From contig CAZNAD010000015.1 in assembly GCA_964571195.1 (NCBI GenBank), forward strand, positions 1 to 58,173: a DNA stretch of 58,173 nt, in the 5' to 3' direction. How positions within the stretch are numbered: the stretch's first letter is position 1; every line of letters begins with the position of its first letter. Under the pieces are notes generated by a model. That model was not told the DNA's origin. It searched no databases and saw nothing but the letters and a program-made list of their open reading frames with translations. Positions 8,562 to 17,323 of this stretch are shown in pieces. Both the position numbers and the translations under genes were made by a program. The stretch is from PALSA-1006 sp964571195. GTDB taxonomy: Bacteria > Pseudomonadota > Gammaproteobacteria > Burkholderiales > Gallionellaceae.

Positions 8562-10818
8562 CGTCTTGCAGCCGCTTACCGAAAAACTCCTTGCCCTGTT
8601 GCGCGAGTCCCGCTGGCTGTTGCTGGTGGCGGCGGCGTTCTATTTTATGCTCATCCTGTACGGTTACGACCGCGCCGATCCTGGCTGGTCGCACAGTACC
8701 GATGGTGCGGTGATACACAATCCCGGCGGTCTGGTAGGCGCATGGCTGGCCGATGTCATTCTTTATCTGTTCGGTTTCTCGGCCTGGTGGTGGGTGGTGC
8801 TGATGTTGCAACGGGTGTGGTCTGGGTACCGCAGCATTCGCGCCGACAGTCTGTTCGGCGAACGCGCTTCGTGGGTCGTGGCATTGGGTTTCATTATCCT
8901 GCTGTTCTCCAGCAGTACGCTGGAAGCTTTGCGCCTCTATACCTGGCAGGTGGAGTTGCCGCTTGCGCCGGGCGGGATGCTGGGTCTGGTGCTGGGAAAG
9001 CTGCTGGCGCATCTCGCGGGATATACCGGCGCGACGCTGTTCCTGCTGGTGCTGATGGCAGCGAGTTTCAGCTTGTTCACCGGCCTGTCGTGGCTGCGTT
9101 TCATCGACAGTCTGGGTGAGGTGATCGAATCGGCCTATCTGTGGGCGCGCAACGCCTGGCAAACGCGCCAGGACAAGCGTATCGGCGAACAGGCCGTCAC
9201 CGAACGCACGGCGGTGGTGGAGGTCGAGAAGAAGCGCGTGGAAGAACATGAGCCCATCCGCATCGAGATGCCGGTGGTGGAAGTGCCGCGTTCCATCCGG
9301 GTGGAAAAGGAAAAACAAGTCTCGCTGTTCTCCGATATGCCGGATTCGCCTTTGCCGCCGTTGCATCTGCTGGATCAGGCAACCCATGAAGTGGAGATGT
9401 TGTCCGCTGATACGCTGGAATACACCTCGCGCCTCATCGAGCGCAAACTCAACGATTTCGGTGTCGAAGTGAAGGTGGTCGCCGCCTATCCCGGTCCGGT
9501 CATCACCCGTTATGAAATCGAACCTGCTGTCGGCGTGAAGGGCAGCCAGATTGTTAATCTGGTGAAAGACCTCGCACGCGCCCTGTCGGTGGTGAGTATC
9601 CGTCTGGTCGAGACCATTCCCGGCAAAGCCTACATGGCACTGGAGCTACCCAATCCAAAACGCCAGATGGTGCATCTGTCCGAGATACTCGGCTCGCAGG
9701 TGTATGCCGACATGGGTTCGCCGCTGACGATGGCGATGGGCAAGGATATCTCCGGCAAACCGGTGGTGGCTGACCTTGCCAAGATGCCGCACGTGCTGGT
9801 GGCGGGAACGACAGGTTCGGGCAAATCGGTGGGCATCAACGCCATGATCCTGAGCATCCTCTATAAAGCGTCGCCGCAAGAAGTGCGTATGTTGTTGATC
9901 GATCCGAAAATGCTGGAGCTGTCGGTGTACGAGGGCATTCCGCATCTGCTGGCTCCTGTGGTCACCGATATGCGCCAGGCCGCATCCGGCTTGAATTGGT
10001 GCGTGCAGGAGATGGATAAACGCTACAAGCTCATGTCCGCACTCGGGGTGCGCAACATGGCCGGTTACAACCAGAAAGTGCGCGACGCGATCAAGGCGGA
10101 CAAGCCGCTCACCAATCCGTTCACACTCACACCGGAGAACCCAGAAGCATTGGAAGAGCTGCCCTTCATCGTGGTGTTCATTGACGAGCTGGCCGACCTG
10201 ATGATGGTGGTGGGCAAGAAGGTGGAAGAACTCATCGCGCGTCTGGCGCAGAAAGCGCGCGCCTCCGGTATCCATCTGGTGCTGGCGACACAACGTCCCT
10301 CGGTGGATGTGATCACCGGACTCATCAAGGCCAACGTGCCCACGCGCGTGGCGTTCCAGGTGTCGAGCAAGATCGACTCGCGCACCATCCTCGATCAGAT
10401 GGGCGCGGAAGCGTTGCTGGGCCAGGGCGATATGCTCTACCTGCCGCCGGGCAGCGGCTACCCGCAGCGCGTACACGGCGCGTTTGTGTCCGATCAGGAA
10501 GTGCATCGCGTCATCGAACATCTCAAGGCGCAAGGCGAAGCCAATTACATCGAAGGTGTGCTCACCTCGATGGAAGAGCAGGGTGATGGCGGCGAGCTGG
10601 ACGGCGGCGCGGATGCCGAGGCCGACCCGCTGTACGATCAGGCCGTGGCTATCGTGCTGAAATCGCGCCGAGCCTCCATTTCCTTCGTACAGCGCGACCT
10701 GCGTATCGGTTATAACCGCGCTGCGCGTCTCATCGAGCAGATGGAGAAGGCGGGTATCGTCACGCCGATGCAGAGTAACGGCAACCGCGAGGTGCTGGCG
10801 CCAGCACGGAGCGAATAA
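8536..10818 (+). CDS. ftsK: DNA translocase FtsK
   Basis: Septal DNA pump that clears chromosome ends at division and activates XerCD recombination. The product is 760 aa, the short-linker form (E. coli has 1329). Residues about 25-190 hold four transmembrane segments. A charged linker leads to the motor domain, with Walker A GTTGSGKS near residue 424 and Walker B IVVFIDELAD near 548. The last 65 residues form the DNA-reading gamma winged helix (SISFVQRDLRIGYNRAARLIEQME). ATG 8536 lies inside the preceding regulator gene. The downstream order lolA-rarA-serS is the conserved proteobacterial one. Confidence 0.97.
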   Translation: MPTAVPPSSVLQPLTEKLLALLRESRWLLLVAAAFYFMLILYGYDRADPGWSHSTDGAVIHNPGGLVGAWLADVILYLFGFSAWWWVVLMLQRVWSGYRSIRADSLFGERASWVVALGFIILLFSSSTLEALRLYTWQVELPLAPGGMLGLVLGKLLAHLAGYTGATLFLLVLMAASFSLFTGLSWLRFIDSLGEVIESAYLWARNAWQTRQDKRIGEQAVTERTAVVEVEKKRVEEHEPIRIEMPVVEVPRSIRVEKEKQVSLFSDMPDSPLPPLHLLDQATHEVEMLSADTLEYTSRLIERKLNDFGVEVKVVAAYPGPVITRYEIEPAVGVKGSQIVNLVKDLARALSVVSIRLVETIPGKAYMALELPNPKRQMVHLSEILGSQVYADMGSPLTMAMGKDISGKPVVADLAKMPHVLVAGTTGSGKSVGINAMILSILYKASPQEVRMLLIDPKMLELSVYEGIPHLLAPVVTDMRQAASGLNWCVQEMDKRYKLMSALGVRNMAGYNQKVRDAIKADKPLTNPFTLTPENPEALEELPFIVVFIDELADLMMVVGKKVEELIARLAQKARASGIHLVLATQRPSVDVITGLIKANVPTRVAFQVSSKIDSRTILDQMGAEALLGQGDMLYLPPGSGYPQRVHGAFVSDQEVHRVIEHLKAQGEANYIEGVLTSMEEQGDGGELDGGADAEADPLYDQAVAIVLKSRRASISFVQRDLRIGYNRAARLIEQMEKAGIVTPMQSNGNREVLAPARSE

Positions 10819-10827
10819 AAGACAATC

Positions 10828-10926
10828 CACCACCGAGACACAGAGACACAGAGAAAAAACAAGAGAAACACCAAACGACCATCACTTTTGGGTTTCTCTG
10901 TGTCTCTGTGTCTCTGTGGTGAAAGG
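10828..10926. repeat. Family A palindromic element, copy 3 (ftsK-lolA junction)
   Basis: Left arm CACCACCGAGACACAGAGAC from about 10829; right arm ending TCTCTGTGGTGAAAGG at 10926. The right-hand end AAAGG is correctly placed (6 bases) to be the ribosome binding site of lolA (ATG 10933). Confidence 0.9.
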
Positions 10927-10932
10927 TTTCAG

Positions 10933-11544
10933 ATGTTGAGATTTTATGTGTTCCTTTTGTTGCTGGTATCGACGGTGGCCCATGCCGCTGCTACCGACAA
11001 GTTGAGGACTTTTATCTCCGCTACCCGTTCCGCGCAGGCGGAATTTTCCCAGACCGTGTTCGATAAAAACGGGAAAACGCTGCAAAGCGCCAGCGGCACC
11101 ATGCAATTCGAGCGTCCGGGGAAATTCCGCTGGAGCTACCTGAAGCCCTACGAGCAGCTCATCGTGGGTGACGGCAAAAGATTCTGGTTGTATGACGCAG
11201 ACCTGAATCAGGTCACGGTTAAAAAATTGGATGCGGCGCTGGGCGGCAGCCCGGCAGCTTTGCTTTCCGGCAACAACGAAATCGGGCGCGATTTTGTATT
11301 AAAAGACACCGGTGAGCACGACGGTCTGGAGTGGTTGCAGGCCACGCCGAAATCATCCGACACCAATTTTTCCAGGATACTCATGGGCTTTAATTCCGAG
11401 TCAGAACTGGTGGTGATGGAGTTGCACGATACTTTCGGACATCGCACCGTGCTGCGTTTCTCCGGCTTGAAGAACAATCCATCGTTGTCGCCGCAATTGT
11501 TCAAGTTTGTGCCGCCCAAAGGGGCGGATGTGCTGGGGGAGTAA
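10933..11544 (+). CDS. lolA: Outer-membrane lipoprotein carrier LolA
   Basis: Periplasmic chaperone ferrying lipoproteins from LolCDE to LolB. ATG 10933 gives a 203-aa precursor, the same length as E. coli LolA, with a Sec signal (MLRFYVFLLLLVSTVAHA) and cleavage after AHA. The QAEFSQTV...GTMQFERPGKFRW...PYEQLIVGDGKRFWLYD series is the LolA fold signature. An upstream in-frame start at 10888 would only add translated repeat. AAAGG at 10922-10926, part of the repeat, appears to be the Shine-Dalgarno. Flanked on both sides by family A elements. Confidence 0.95.
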   Translation: MLRFYVFLLLLVSTVAHAAATDKLRTFISATRSAQAEFSQTVFDKNGKTLQSASGTMQFERPGKFRWSYLKPYEQLIVGDGKRFWLYDADLNQVTVKKLDAALGGSPAALLSGNNEIGRDFVLKDTGEHDGLEWLQATPKSSDTNFSRILMGFNSESELVVMELHDTFGHRTVLRFSGLKNNPSLSPQLFKFVPPKGADVLGE

Positions 11545-11555
11545 AGATGAACAGC

Positions 11556-11686
11556 TTTCACCACAGAGACACAGAGGCACGGAGAAAACCGAACCGAAAT
11601 ATTGGGCGAACAGAGTGCGGATGGTCATTAACTCAGACTGTGTTTTTCTTTTGTCTTTCCTCTGTGTCTCTGTGTCTCTGTGGTGG
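11556..11686. repeat. Family A palindromic element, copy 4 (lolA-rarA junction)
   Basis: Left arm TTTCACCACAGAGACACAGA at 11556-11575, right arm ending TCTCTGTGTCTCTGTGGTG by 11685, about 65 bases of unpaired sequence between. It begins 12 bases after the lolA stop and ends 8 bases before the probable TTG start of rarA. Confidence 0.9.
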
Positions 11687-11694
11687 GTGCCGTT

Positions 11695-13014
11695 TTGTCT
11701 GATCTGTTCGCCCCTAACCAACCCGCCGCGCCGCTCGCCGAGCGCTTGCGTCCCAAGCACATCGACGAGGTCATCGGGCAGTCGCATCTGCTGGGCGAGG
11801 GCAAGCCGCTGCGTCTGGCGTTCCAGTCCGGCAAGCTGCATTCGATGATCCTGTGGGGGCCGCCGGGGGTGGGCAAGACCACGCTGGCGCGGCTGATGGC
11901 GTCGGCTTTTGATGCCGAGTTCGTGCCGCTGTCGGCGGTGTTGTCCGGGGTGAAGGACATACGCGAAGCCATCGCGCAGGCCGAGCAGACTTTGCAGCAG
12001 AGCGGTCGTCACACCATCCTGTTCGTGGACGAAGTGCATCGTTTCAACAAGTCGCAGCAGGATGCGTTTTTGCCCTATGTGGAACAGGGACTGGTCACTT
12101 TCATCGGTGCAACCACCGAGAACCCGTCGTTCGAACTGAACAACGCGCTGTTGTCGCGCGCGCAGGTGTATGTGCTGCAATCGCTGTCGGAGGCCGAGCT
12201 GGCGCAATTGTTCGTGCGCGCACAACAGGTCGCCTCGCCGGGGCTGGAGTTCGAGGCGGCGGCACAGGAGCGCATCATCGGTTACGCCGATGGTGACGCA
12301 CGACGCTTCCTCAATGTATTGGAACAGTTGCAGACCGCCGCCAGCGCAGCCAAGGTGAACAAGATCGACACCCAGTTCCTCGATGCCACGCTGGCGCAGA
12401 AAATGCGCCGTTTCGACAAAGGCGGCGAGGCGTTTTATGACCAGATCTCCGCGCTGCACAAATCGGTGCGCGGCTCCAACCCCGATGCCGCGCTGTATTG
12501 GCTGGTGCGCATGCTGGACGGCGGTGCCGACCCGCGCTATCTGGCACGGCGCATCGTGCGCATGGCCTGGGAGGATATCGGCCTGGCCGATCCGCGCGCC
12601 CTCCAGCTATGCAACGATGCTGCTGCGACCTACGAACGCCTCGGTTCGCCCGAGGGAGAACTGGCATTGGCGCAGGCCGTGCTGTATCTCGCCGTCGCAG
12701 CCAAGTCGAATGCGGGCTACGTCGCGTATAATGCCGCCCGCGCCTTTGTCGGCCAGGATGCTTCGCGCGAAGTGCCGCTGCATCTGCGCAATGCGCCGAC
12801 CAAGCTGATGAAGCAACTGGATTACGGCAAGGACTACCGCTACGCGCATGATGAGGCTGACGGTTATGCGGCGGGTGAGAATTATTTTCCCGACGGTATG
12901 CCGCCCGTGAGCTTTTACGAACCTGTCGCGCGCGGGCTGGAAGCAAAGATCGCGGAGAAGCTGGCGCATCTGCGCGCACTGGATGCGGCAGCAAAAAAGA
13001 ATTCGACTAACTAA
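11695..13014 (+). CDS. rarA: Replication-associated recombination AAA+ ATPase RarA (MgsA)
   Basis: AAA+ clamp-loader-like ATPase acting at stalled replication forks. Walker A is GPPGVGKTT near residue 60, Walker B is FVDEVHRFNKSQQDAF, and FIGATTENPSFELN is the RarA sensor-1 motif. The C-terminal domain carries SALHKSVRGSNPDAALYW and VPLHLRNAPTKLMK. The frame begins at GTG 11680, but TTG 11695 gives the natural amino terminus (SDLFAPNQPAAPLAERLRP). The SD-like GGTGGGTG before it is part of the family A repeat. The length is 439 aa (E. coli 447). Confidence 0.94.
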   Translation: MSDLFAPNQPAAPLAERLRPKHIDEVIGQSHLLGEGKPLRLAFQSGKLHSMILWGPPGVGKTTLARLMASAFDAEFVPLSAVLSGVKDIREAIAQAEQTLQQSGRHTILFVDEVHRFNKSQQDAFLPYVEQGLVTFIGATTENPSFELNNALLSRAQVYVLQSLSEAELAQLFVRAQQVASPGLEFEAAAQERIIGYADGDARRFLNVLEQLQTAASAAKVNKIDTQFLDATLAQKMRRFDKGGEAFYDQISALHKSVRGSNPDAALYWLVRMLDGGADPRYLARRIVRMAWEDIGLADPRALQLCNDAAATYERLGSPEGELALAQAVLYLAVAAKSNAGYVAYNAARAFVGQDASREVPLHLRNAPTKLMKQLDYGKDYRYAHDEADGYAAGENYFPDGMPPVSFYEPVARGLEAKIAEKLAHLRALDAAAKKNSTN

Positions 13015-13034
13015 AGAAGAACGGCAGGGGAGAC

Positions 13035-13739
13035 ATGGACATCATTCTGGACAACTGGGCATTGCGAAAACTGTTTCTGCTGCGCAAGATATTCCTGAGC
13101 CGCACTTCGATGCGCCATTATTCGCAATACGGCGAGGACGATTCCACCTACCAGTATCTGAAACAGATCAAGAATGGCTTCTTTGTTGATGTGGGCTGCT
13201 TCCACCCGGTCAAATACAACAACACCTACCGCTGGTATCGCAAAGGCTGGAGCGGAGTGAACATCGACCTTGATCCGATCAAGATCGAAGCGTTCAAGAT
13301 GGTGCGCCGCAGGGACGAGAACCTGGTCTACGCCATCAGCAAAGAGGGGCACGGCGAGTTGCACGACTGTTATTCGTTCGGGCGTTATTCGCTGATGTCG
13401 AGTCTGGACAAGACGTTCGCGGAAGAGCAACGCGCGCTCGGGCGCGAATATGTGGTGCGCAAAGTCCCGGTGGCTTCGCTGGATTATGTGCTGGATCATT
13501 CCCGCTACGCCGGGCGCAAGATCGACCTGTTGAATGTGGATGCGGAAGGTTACGATCTGGCGGTGCTGGAGTCGCTGTCTTTCGAGCGTTACAGCCCCTT
13601 CCTGATCCTCGTGGAATTGCATCAGCACACCATCACAAAAGTGATGGAAAGCCCGCTATACCAATTCCTGATCGGCAAAGGTTACGATCTGGTCAACTGG
13701 ACCGGGCCGACACTGGTATTCAAACGCAAGGAAGACTAA
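13035..13739 (+). CDS. FkbM-family methyltransferase
   Basis: A 234-aa SAM-dependent methyltransferase of the FkbM group (Methyltransf_21). The SAM motif is FVDVGCFHPVKYNNTY, followed by an acidic NIDLDP loop and the family's LLNVDAEGYDLAVLE and ILVELH segments. Such enzymes usually modify sugars or polysaccharides; the substrate here is unknown. It sits between rarA and serS, which are normally adjacent in this conserved block, so it looks like a later insertion. The gene begins 20 bases after rarA, stops 6 bases before serS and is probably co-transcribed. Confidence 0.85.
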   Translation: MDIILDNWALRKLFLLRKIFLSRTSMRHYSQYGEDDSTYQYLKQIKNGFFVDVGCFHPVKYNNTYRWYRKGWSGVNIDLDPIKIEAFKMVRRRDENLVYAISKEGHGELHDCYSFGRYSLMSSLDKTFAEEQRALGREYVVRKVPVASLDYVLDHSRYAGRKIDLLNVDAEGYDLAVLESLSFERYSPFLILVELHQHTITKVMESPLYQFLIGKGYDLVNWTGPTLVFKRKED

Positions 13740-13745
13740 GGCGCT

Positions 13746-15056
13746 ATGCTCGACATTCAAACATTACGCAATGATCTGGCCGCAGTGGCGGCCCGTTTGG
13801 CGACACGCGGATACATATTGGATACGGCCAAGTTCGAGCAACTGGAAGCCGAGCGCAAGACCATCCAAACCCGCACGCAGGAACTGCAAGCCAAGCGCAA
13901 TGCCTCATCCAAACTCATCGGTCAGGCTAAGGCCAAAGGCGAAGACACTACGGTGATCATGGCCGAAGTGGGGGCGCTGGGCGAAGAGCTGAAACAACTT
14001 GAAGCCAAGCTGCCGCAAGTGCTGGCCGAGATGGACGCGTTCCTCGCGGTCATCCCCAATGTGCCACATGCGACAGTGCCGGAGGGCAAATCGGAATCCG
14101 ACAATCTCGAAGTCCGCAAGGTCGGCGAAGTGCCGCAGTTCGCCTTCGAGGTGAAAGACCACGTGAGCATAGGCGAAGGTCTGGGTGGGCTGGATTTCGA
14201 GACTGCTACCAAGATCGCCGGTGCGCGCTTCTCCTTGTTGAAAGGCCCGCTGGCTAGACTGCATCGCGCGCTGGCGCAGTTCATGTTGGACACGCATACT
14301 GAGCAACACGGTTATACCGAAACGTATGTGCCTTATCTGGTCAATGCGGAATCAATGCGCGGCACCGGGCAGTTGCCTAAGTTCGAGGAAGATCTGTTTC
14401 GTGTGCCCCGCAAGATCGTCAATCAGGATGGGAGCGATGAGGGCGAGAAGAATTTCTATCTCATCCCCACTGCCGAAGTCCCCGTGACCAACATGGTGCG
14501 CGACGAGATCGTGTCTTTAGAAAAACTACCCATGAAGTTCGTCTCGCATACGCCGTGTTTCCGTAGCGAGGCGGGTTCGTATGGTCGTGATACGCGCGGC
14601 ATGATCCGCCAGCACCAGTTCGACAAGGTGGAGTTGGTGCAGATGGTACATCCCGAGAAATCCTACGAGGCGCTGGAAGGTTTGCTCGGTCATGCCGAAA
14701 CCATTCTGAAGAAGCTCGGTCTGCCGTATCGCGTGGTGAAGTTGTGCACCGGCGACATGGGTTTTTCGTCCGCGACGACCTACGATATCGAGGTGTGGCT
14801 GCCCGCGCAAAATACCTACCGCGAGATATCCTCCTGCTCCAACTTCGAGGCATTCCAGGCGCGCCGCATGCAGGCACGTTTCCGCAATGCGCAAGGCAAG
14901 CCGGAGCTGTTGCATACACTGAACGGTTCCGGTCTGGCCGTTGGCCGCACGCTGGTGGCGGTGCTAGAGAACTATCAGCAAGCAGATGGCAGCGTGAAAG
15001 TTCCCGAAGTGTTACGCCCTTACATGGGCGGTTTGACTGCCATCACGGCAAGCTGA
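13746..15056 (+). CDS. serS: Seryl-tRNA synthetase
   Basis: Class II aminoacyl-tRNA synthetase charging tRNA-Ser. The 436-aa product has the coiled-coil tRNA arm (residues about 25-110, rich in K/E/L), motif 2 TPCFRSEAGSYGRDTRGMIR, LCTGDMGFSSATTYDIEVW, and motif 3 LNGSGLAVGRTLVAVLENYQ. Its substrate tRNA-Ser(CGA) lies about 1.4 kb downstream. The last 14 bases overlap the convergent mltF-like gene. Confidence 0.97.
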   Translation: MLDIQTLRNDLAAVAARLATRGYILDTAKFEQLEAERKTIQTRTQELQAKRNASSKLIGQAKAKGEDTTVIMAEVGALGEELKQLEAKLPQVLAEMDAFLAVIPNVPHATVPEGKSESDNLEVRKVGEVPQFAFEVKDHVSIGEGLGGLDFETATKIAGARFSLLKGPLARLHRALAQFMLDTHTEQHGYTETYVPYLVNAESMRGTGQLPKFEEDLFRVPRKIVNQDGSDEGEKNFYLIPTAEVPVTNMVRDEIVSLEKLPMKFVSHTPCFRSEAGSYGRDTRGMIRQHQFDKVELVQMVHPEKSYEALEGLLGHAETILKKLGLPYRVVKLCTGDMGFSSATTYDIEVWLPAQNTYREISSCSNFEAFQARRMQARFRNAQGKPELLHTLNGSGLAVGRTLVAVLENYQQADGSVKVPEVLRPYMGGLTAITAS

Positions 15057-16434
15057 TTGTTTTAGGGCGGCTGGGCGGATAGCCAAAATACGGCGTGGGT
15101 GGCAGTCGCGGTGTGTATTGCAGCGACAGATGTTTGAGCATGTCATGGTATAGCCGCACCGTCTCCACCAGGATTACCGCCTCACCGCCCCGCGCCTGTC
15201 CGTATTTGGTCAGTTCGTAATAAGCCGGACGGGCAAGCAGCGGCATCATCTTCCTCACATCTGACCAGACATCGGGATTCAGCCCGGCTTTCATGGTCAA
15301 GATGCGGGCATCCTCCAAATGTCCCAAGCCTTGGTTGTATGCCGCCAGCGCCATCCAGATGCGCTCTTTGTCGTTGATGCGACGGGGAAGCGCGTCGCTG
15401 AGCAGCTTGAGATACTTCGCCCCGGCAAGGATGCCAGCGTGAGGGTCTAGGCGATCCGTCAGCCCCATCCGTTGTGCGGTATCTTCCGTCAGCATCATCA
15501 TTCCGCGCACATTGGTGAACGAGGTCGCCAGCGGATCCCAGTGTGACTCCTGATAAGCCAGTGCGGCGAGCAGCTGCCAGTCGATGCCGGTTTGTGCCGC
15601 AGCTTCTTCGAACCACTGCTGGTATTGCGGCAACACGGTGTTGGCGCTTTCGATGAAGGCGGCGGCATTCACGCCCAGCAGGCGTTCGTTGTGCCCGTAG
15701 TGGCGGTCGATCAGGCGCGACAGGCCGCCGTCTTTCTTCTGGGTGACGAAAAATTCGCGTGCCGCATCGAACAGCTCCGCATCGGTATCCGTGGCGAACG
15801 CCCAAGCCAGTTGCGAGGGCTGGCCCAGGTCGAGTGCATTGCCGAGTTGGGGATAGAAATTTCGCGCCAGTGCGATCTGTTCTTCGTTCGCTACGGTGCA
15901 GTCCAGCTCCCCAGCCGCCACGGCTTCTAACAGATCGGGAACGGCGCGCATTTCTTCCGATTCCCAGTGCAGGTCGTCCAGCCCCCTTGCCGCTTCGCGC
16001 AGTGCATCCTCCTGTGCCGATTCGGCGACGACAGCCAGCGCGAACCCTTCCAGTTCGGCGAGTCTTTTCGGGCTGAACTCATGGCAGACGATTTTTTCCT
16101 GCAGCGTCTGATAAGACGGGCTATACCGCAGCGTAGCTATTCCATTCTGGCGCATCCCCACTGCAGCCAGGTGGACTTCGTGCGCAAGCAGCGCGTTCTC
16201 GACCTGGTCGTAATCCATCGCCAGCGGTTTTAACTTGAGATGCAGGTGTTGTGCGAACAGGGTCGCCAACTCGAGTTCGAATGCAGATTCGACATCCATA
16301 CCGTCAGGCGGCACGGCGACGAACAACTCCCCTTCGCGCCAGTCGGGAGCGGGTTGGATCGCGGCGAAGCTCACCCAAAGCCATATGCTGACGGCCAAGA
16401 GTGAGGCGATTTTCCAGGCGAACAGGTTACGCAT
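15043..16434 (-). CDS. mltF: Membrane-bound lytic transglycosylase MltF
   Basis: A 463-aa murein transglycosylase. A hydrophobic amino-terminal anchor (residues 9-26) is followed by a solute-binding-protein-like domain (about 35-265) and a C-terminal SLT lysozyme-like domain. The catalytic glutamate lies in LLAALAYQESHWDP, followed by NVRGMMMLTEDTAQRMG (the GLMMLT-type motif) and AAYNQGLGHLEDAR. It cleaves glycan strands to 1,6-anhydro products during wall turnover. Convergent with serS, and divergent from tRNA-Ser. Confidence 0.92.
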   Translation of the reverse strand: MRNLFAWKIASLLAVSIWLWVSFAAIQPAPDWREGELFVAVPPDGMDVESAFELELATLFAQHLHLKLKPLAMDYDQVENALLAHEVHLAAVGMRQNGIATLRYSPSYQTLQEKIVCHEFSPKRLAELEGFALAVVAESAQEDALREAARGLDDLHWESEEMRAVPDLLEAVAAGELDCTVANEEQIALARNFYPQLGNALDLGQPSQLAWAFATDTDAELFDAAREFFVTQKKDGGLSRLIDRHYGHNERLLGVNAAAFIESANTVLPQYQQWFEEAAAQTGIDWQLLAALAYQESHWDPLATSFTNVRGMMMLTEDTAQRMGLTDRLDPHAGILAGAKYLKLLSDALPRRINDKERIWMALAAYNQGLGHLEDARILTMKAGLNPDVWSDVRKMMPLLARPAYYELTKYGQARGGEAVILVETVRLYHDMLKHLSLQYTPRLPPTPYFGYPPSRPKTISLP

Positions 16435-16503
16435 GGAAACATTCTGCCCGATTTTTTGATGTAGCTGGTAAAATGCGCGCCGCTTTGCTGTTGGCAGAGC
16501 TTC

Positions 16504-16772
<269 letters not shown>

Positions 16773-16837
16773 GATTCAAAGGTGCTGTACAGCAGCACTA
16801 CAGGCCGTCGGTTCGGGCAATAACCAAGGATAGCGAT

Positions 16838-17248
16838 ATGCGAAAGTCAGTTGGCCTCGTTTTGCGCAGCGGTTCGATTTTCATGCTCACGGCATTGCTC
16901 ATGATGTCGAATGTATTCGCACAGAGCGGCGGCGGAGAAGGCGGCGGAAGTTACGAAAAGCTGGAGCCTTTTACCGTCAATCTGGCCGGTCTGCACCAAG
17001 TCATCCAGGTCGGAATCACGCTCAAGCTGGCTAGCCCTGAAGCCTCGCCCAAGGTCGCCCTGTATCGTCCGGCGATCCGCCATGCCGTGATCGTGCTGTT
17101 GAGCAGCAAAACCGCCGAAGAGCTGGAAACTGCGGAAGGCAAGAAAAAACTGATCACCGAGATCAAGACTGCGGTCAACAAGGCGGTCGAGCTGAGCGCC
17201 AAAGACGGCGTCTCCGAAGTGCTGCTCGAATCCATCATCATCCAATAG
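16838..17248 (+). CDS. FliL-like secreted protein
   Basis: A 136-aa protein with an amino-terminal hydrophobic signal ending SNVFAQ, a glycine-rich linker (SGGGEGGGS), then a FliL-type domain (YEKLEPFTVNLAG...VGITLKL). Flagellar FliL is anchored in the inner membrane around the stator; here the amino terminus looks like a cleavable signal, so the protein may be periplasmic. No other flagellar gene is nearby. Possibly a FliL paralogue with a different role, or a remote flagellar gene. It starts 65 bases after the tRNA-linked element and precedes dnaE. Confidence 0.78.
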   Translation: MRKSVGLVLRSGSIFMLTALLMMSNVFAQSGGGEGGGSYEKLEPFTVNLAGLHQVIQVGITLKLASPEASPKVALYRPAIRHAVIVLLSSKTAEELETAEGKKKLITEIKTAVNKAVELSAKDGVSEVLLESIIIQ

Positions 17249-17323
17249 TTTTTCTTCGGACAGAACATCTCGCTGTCGCGGTCGTGGTGGTAAAATTCGG
17301 AACGAACCCGCCATCTGACCGAT

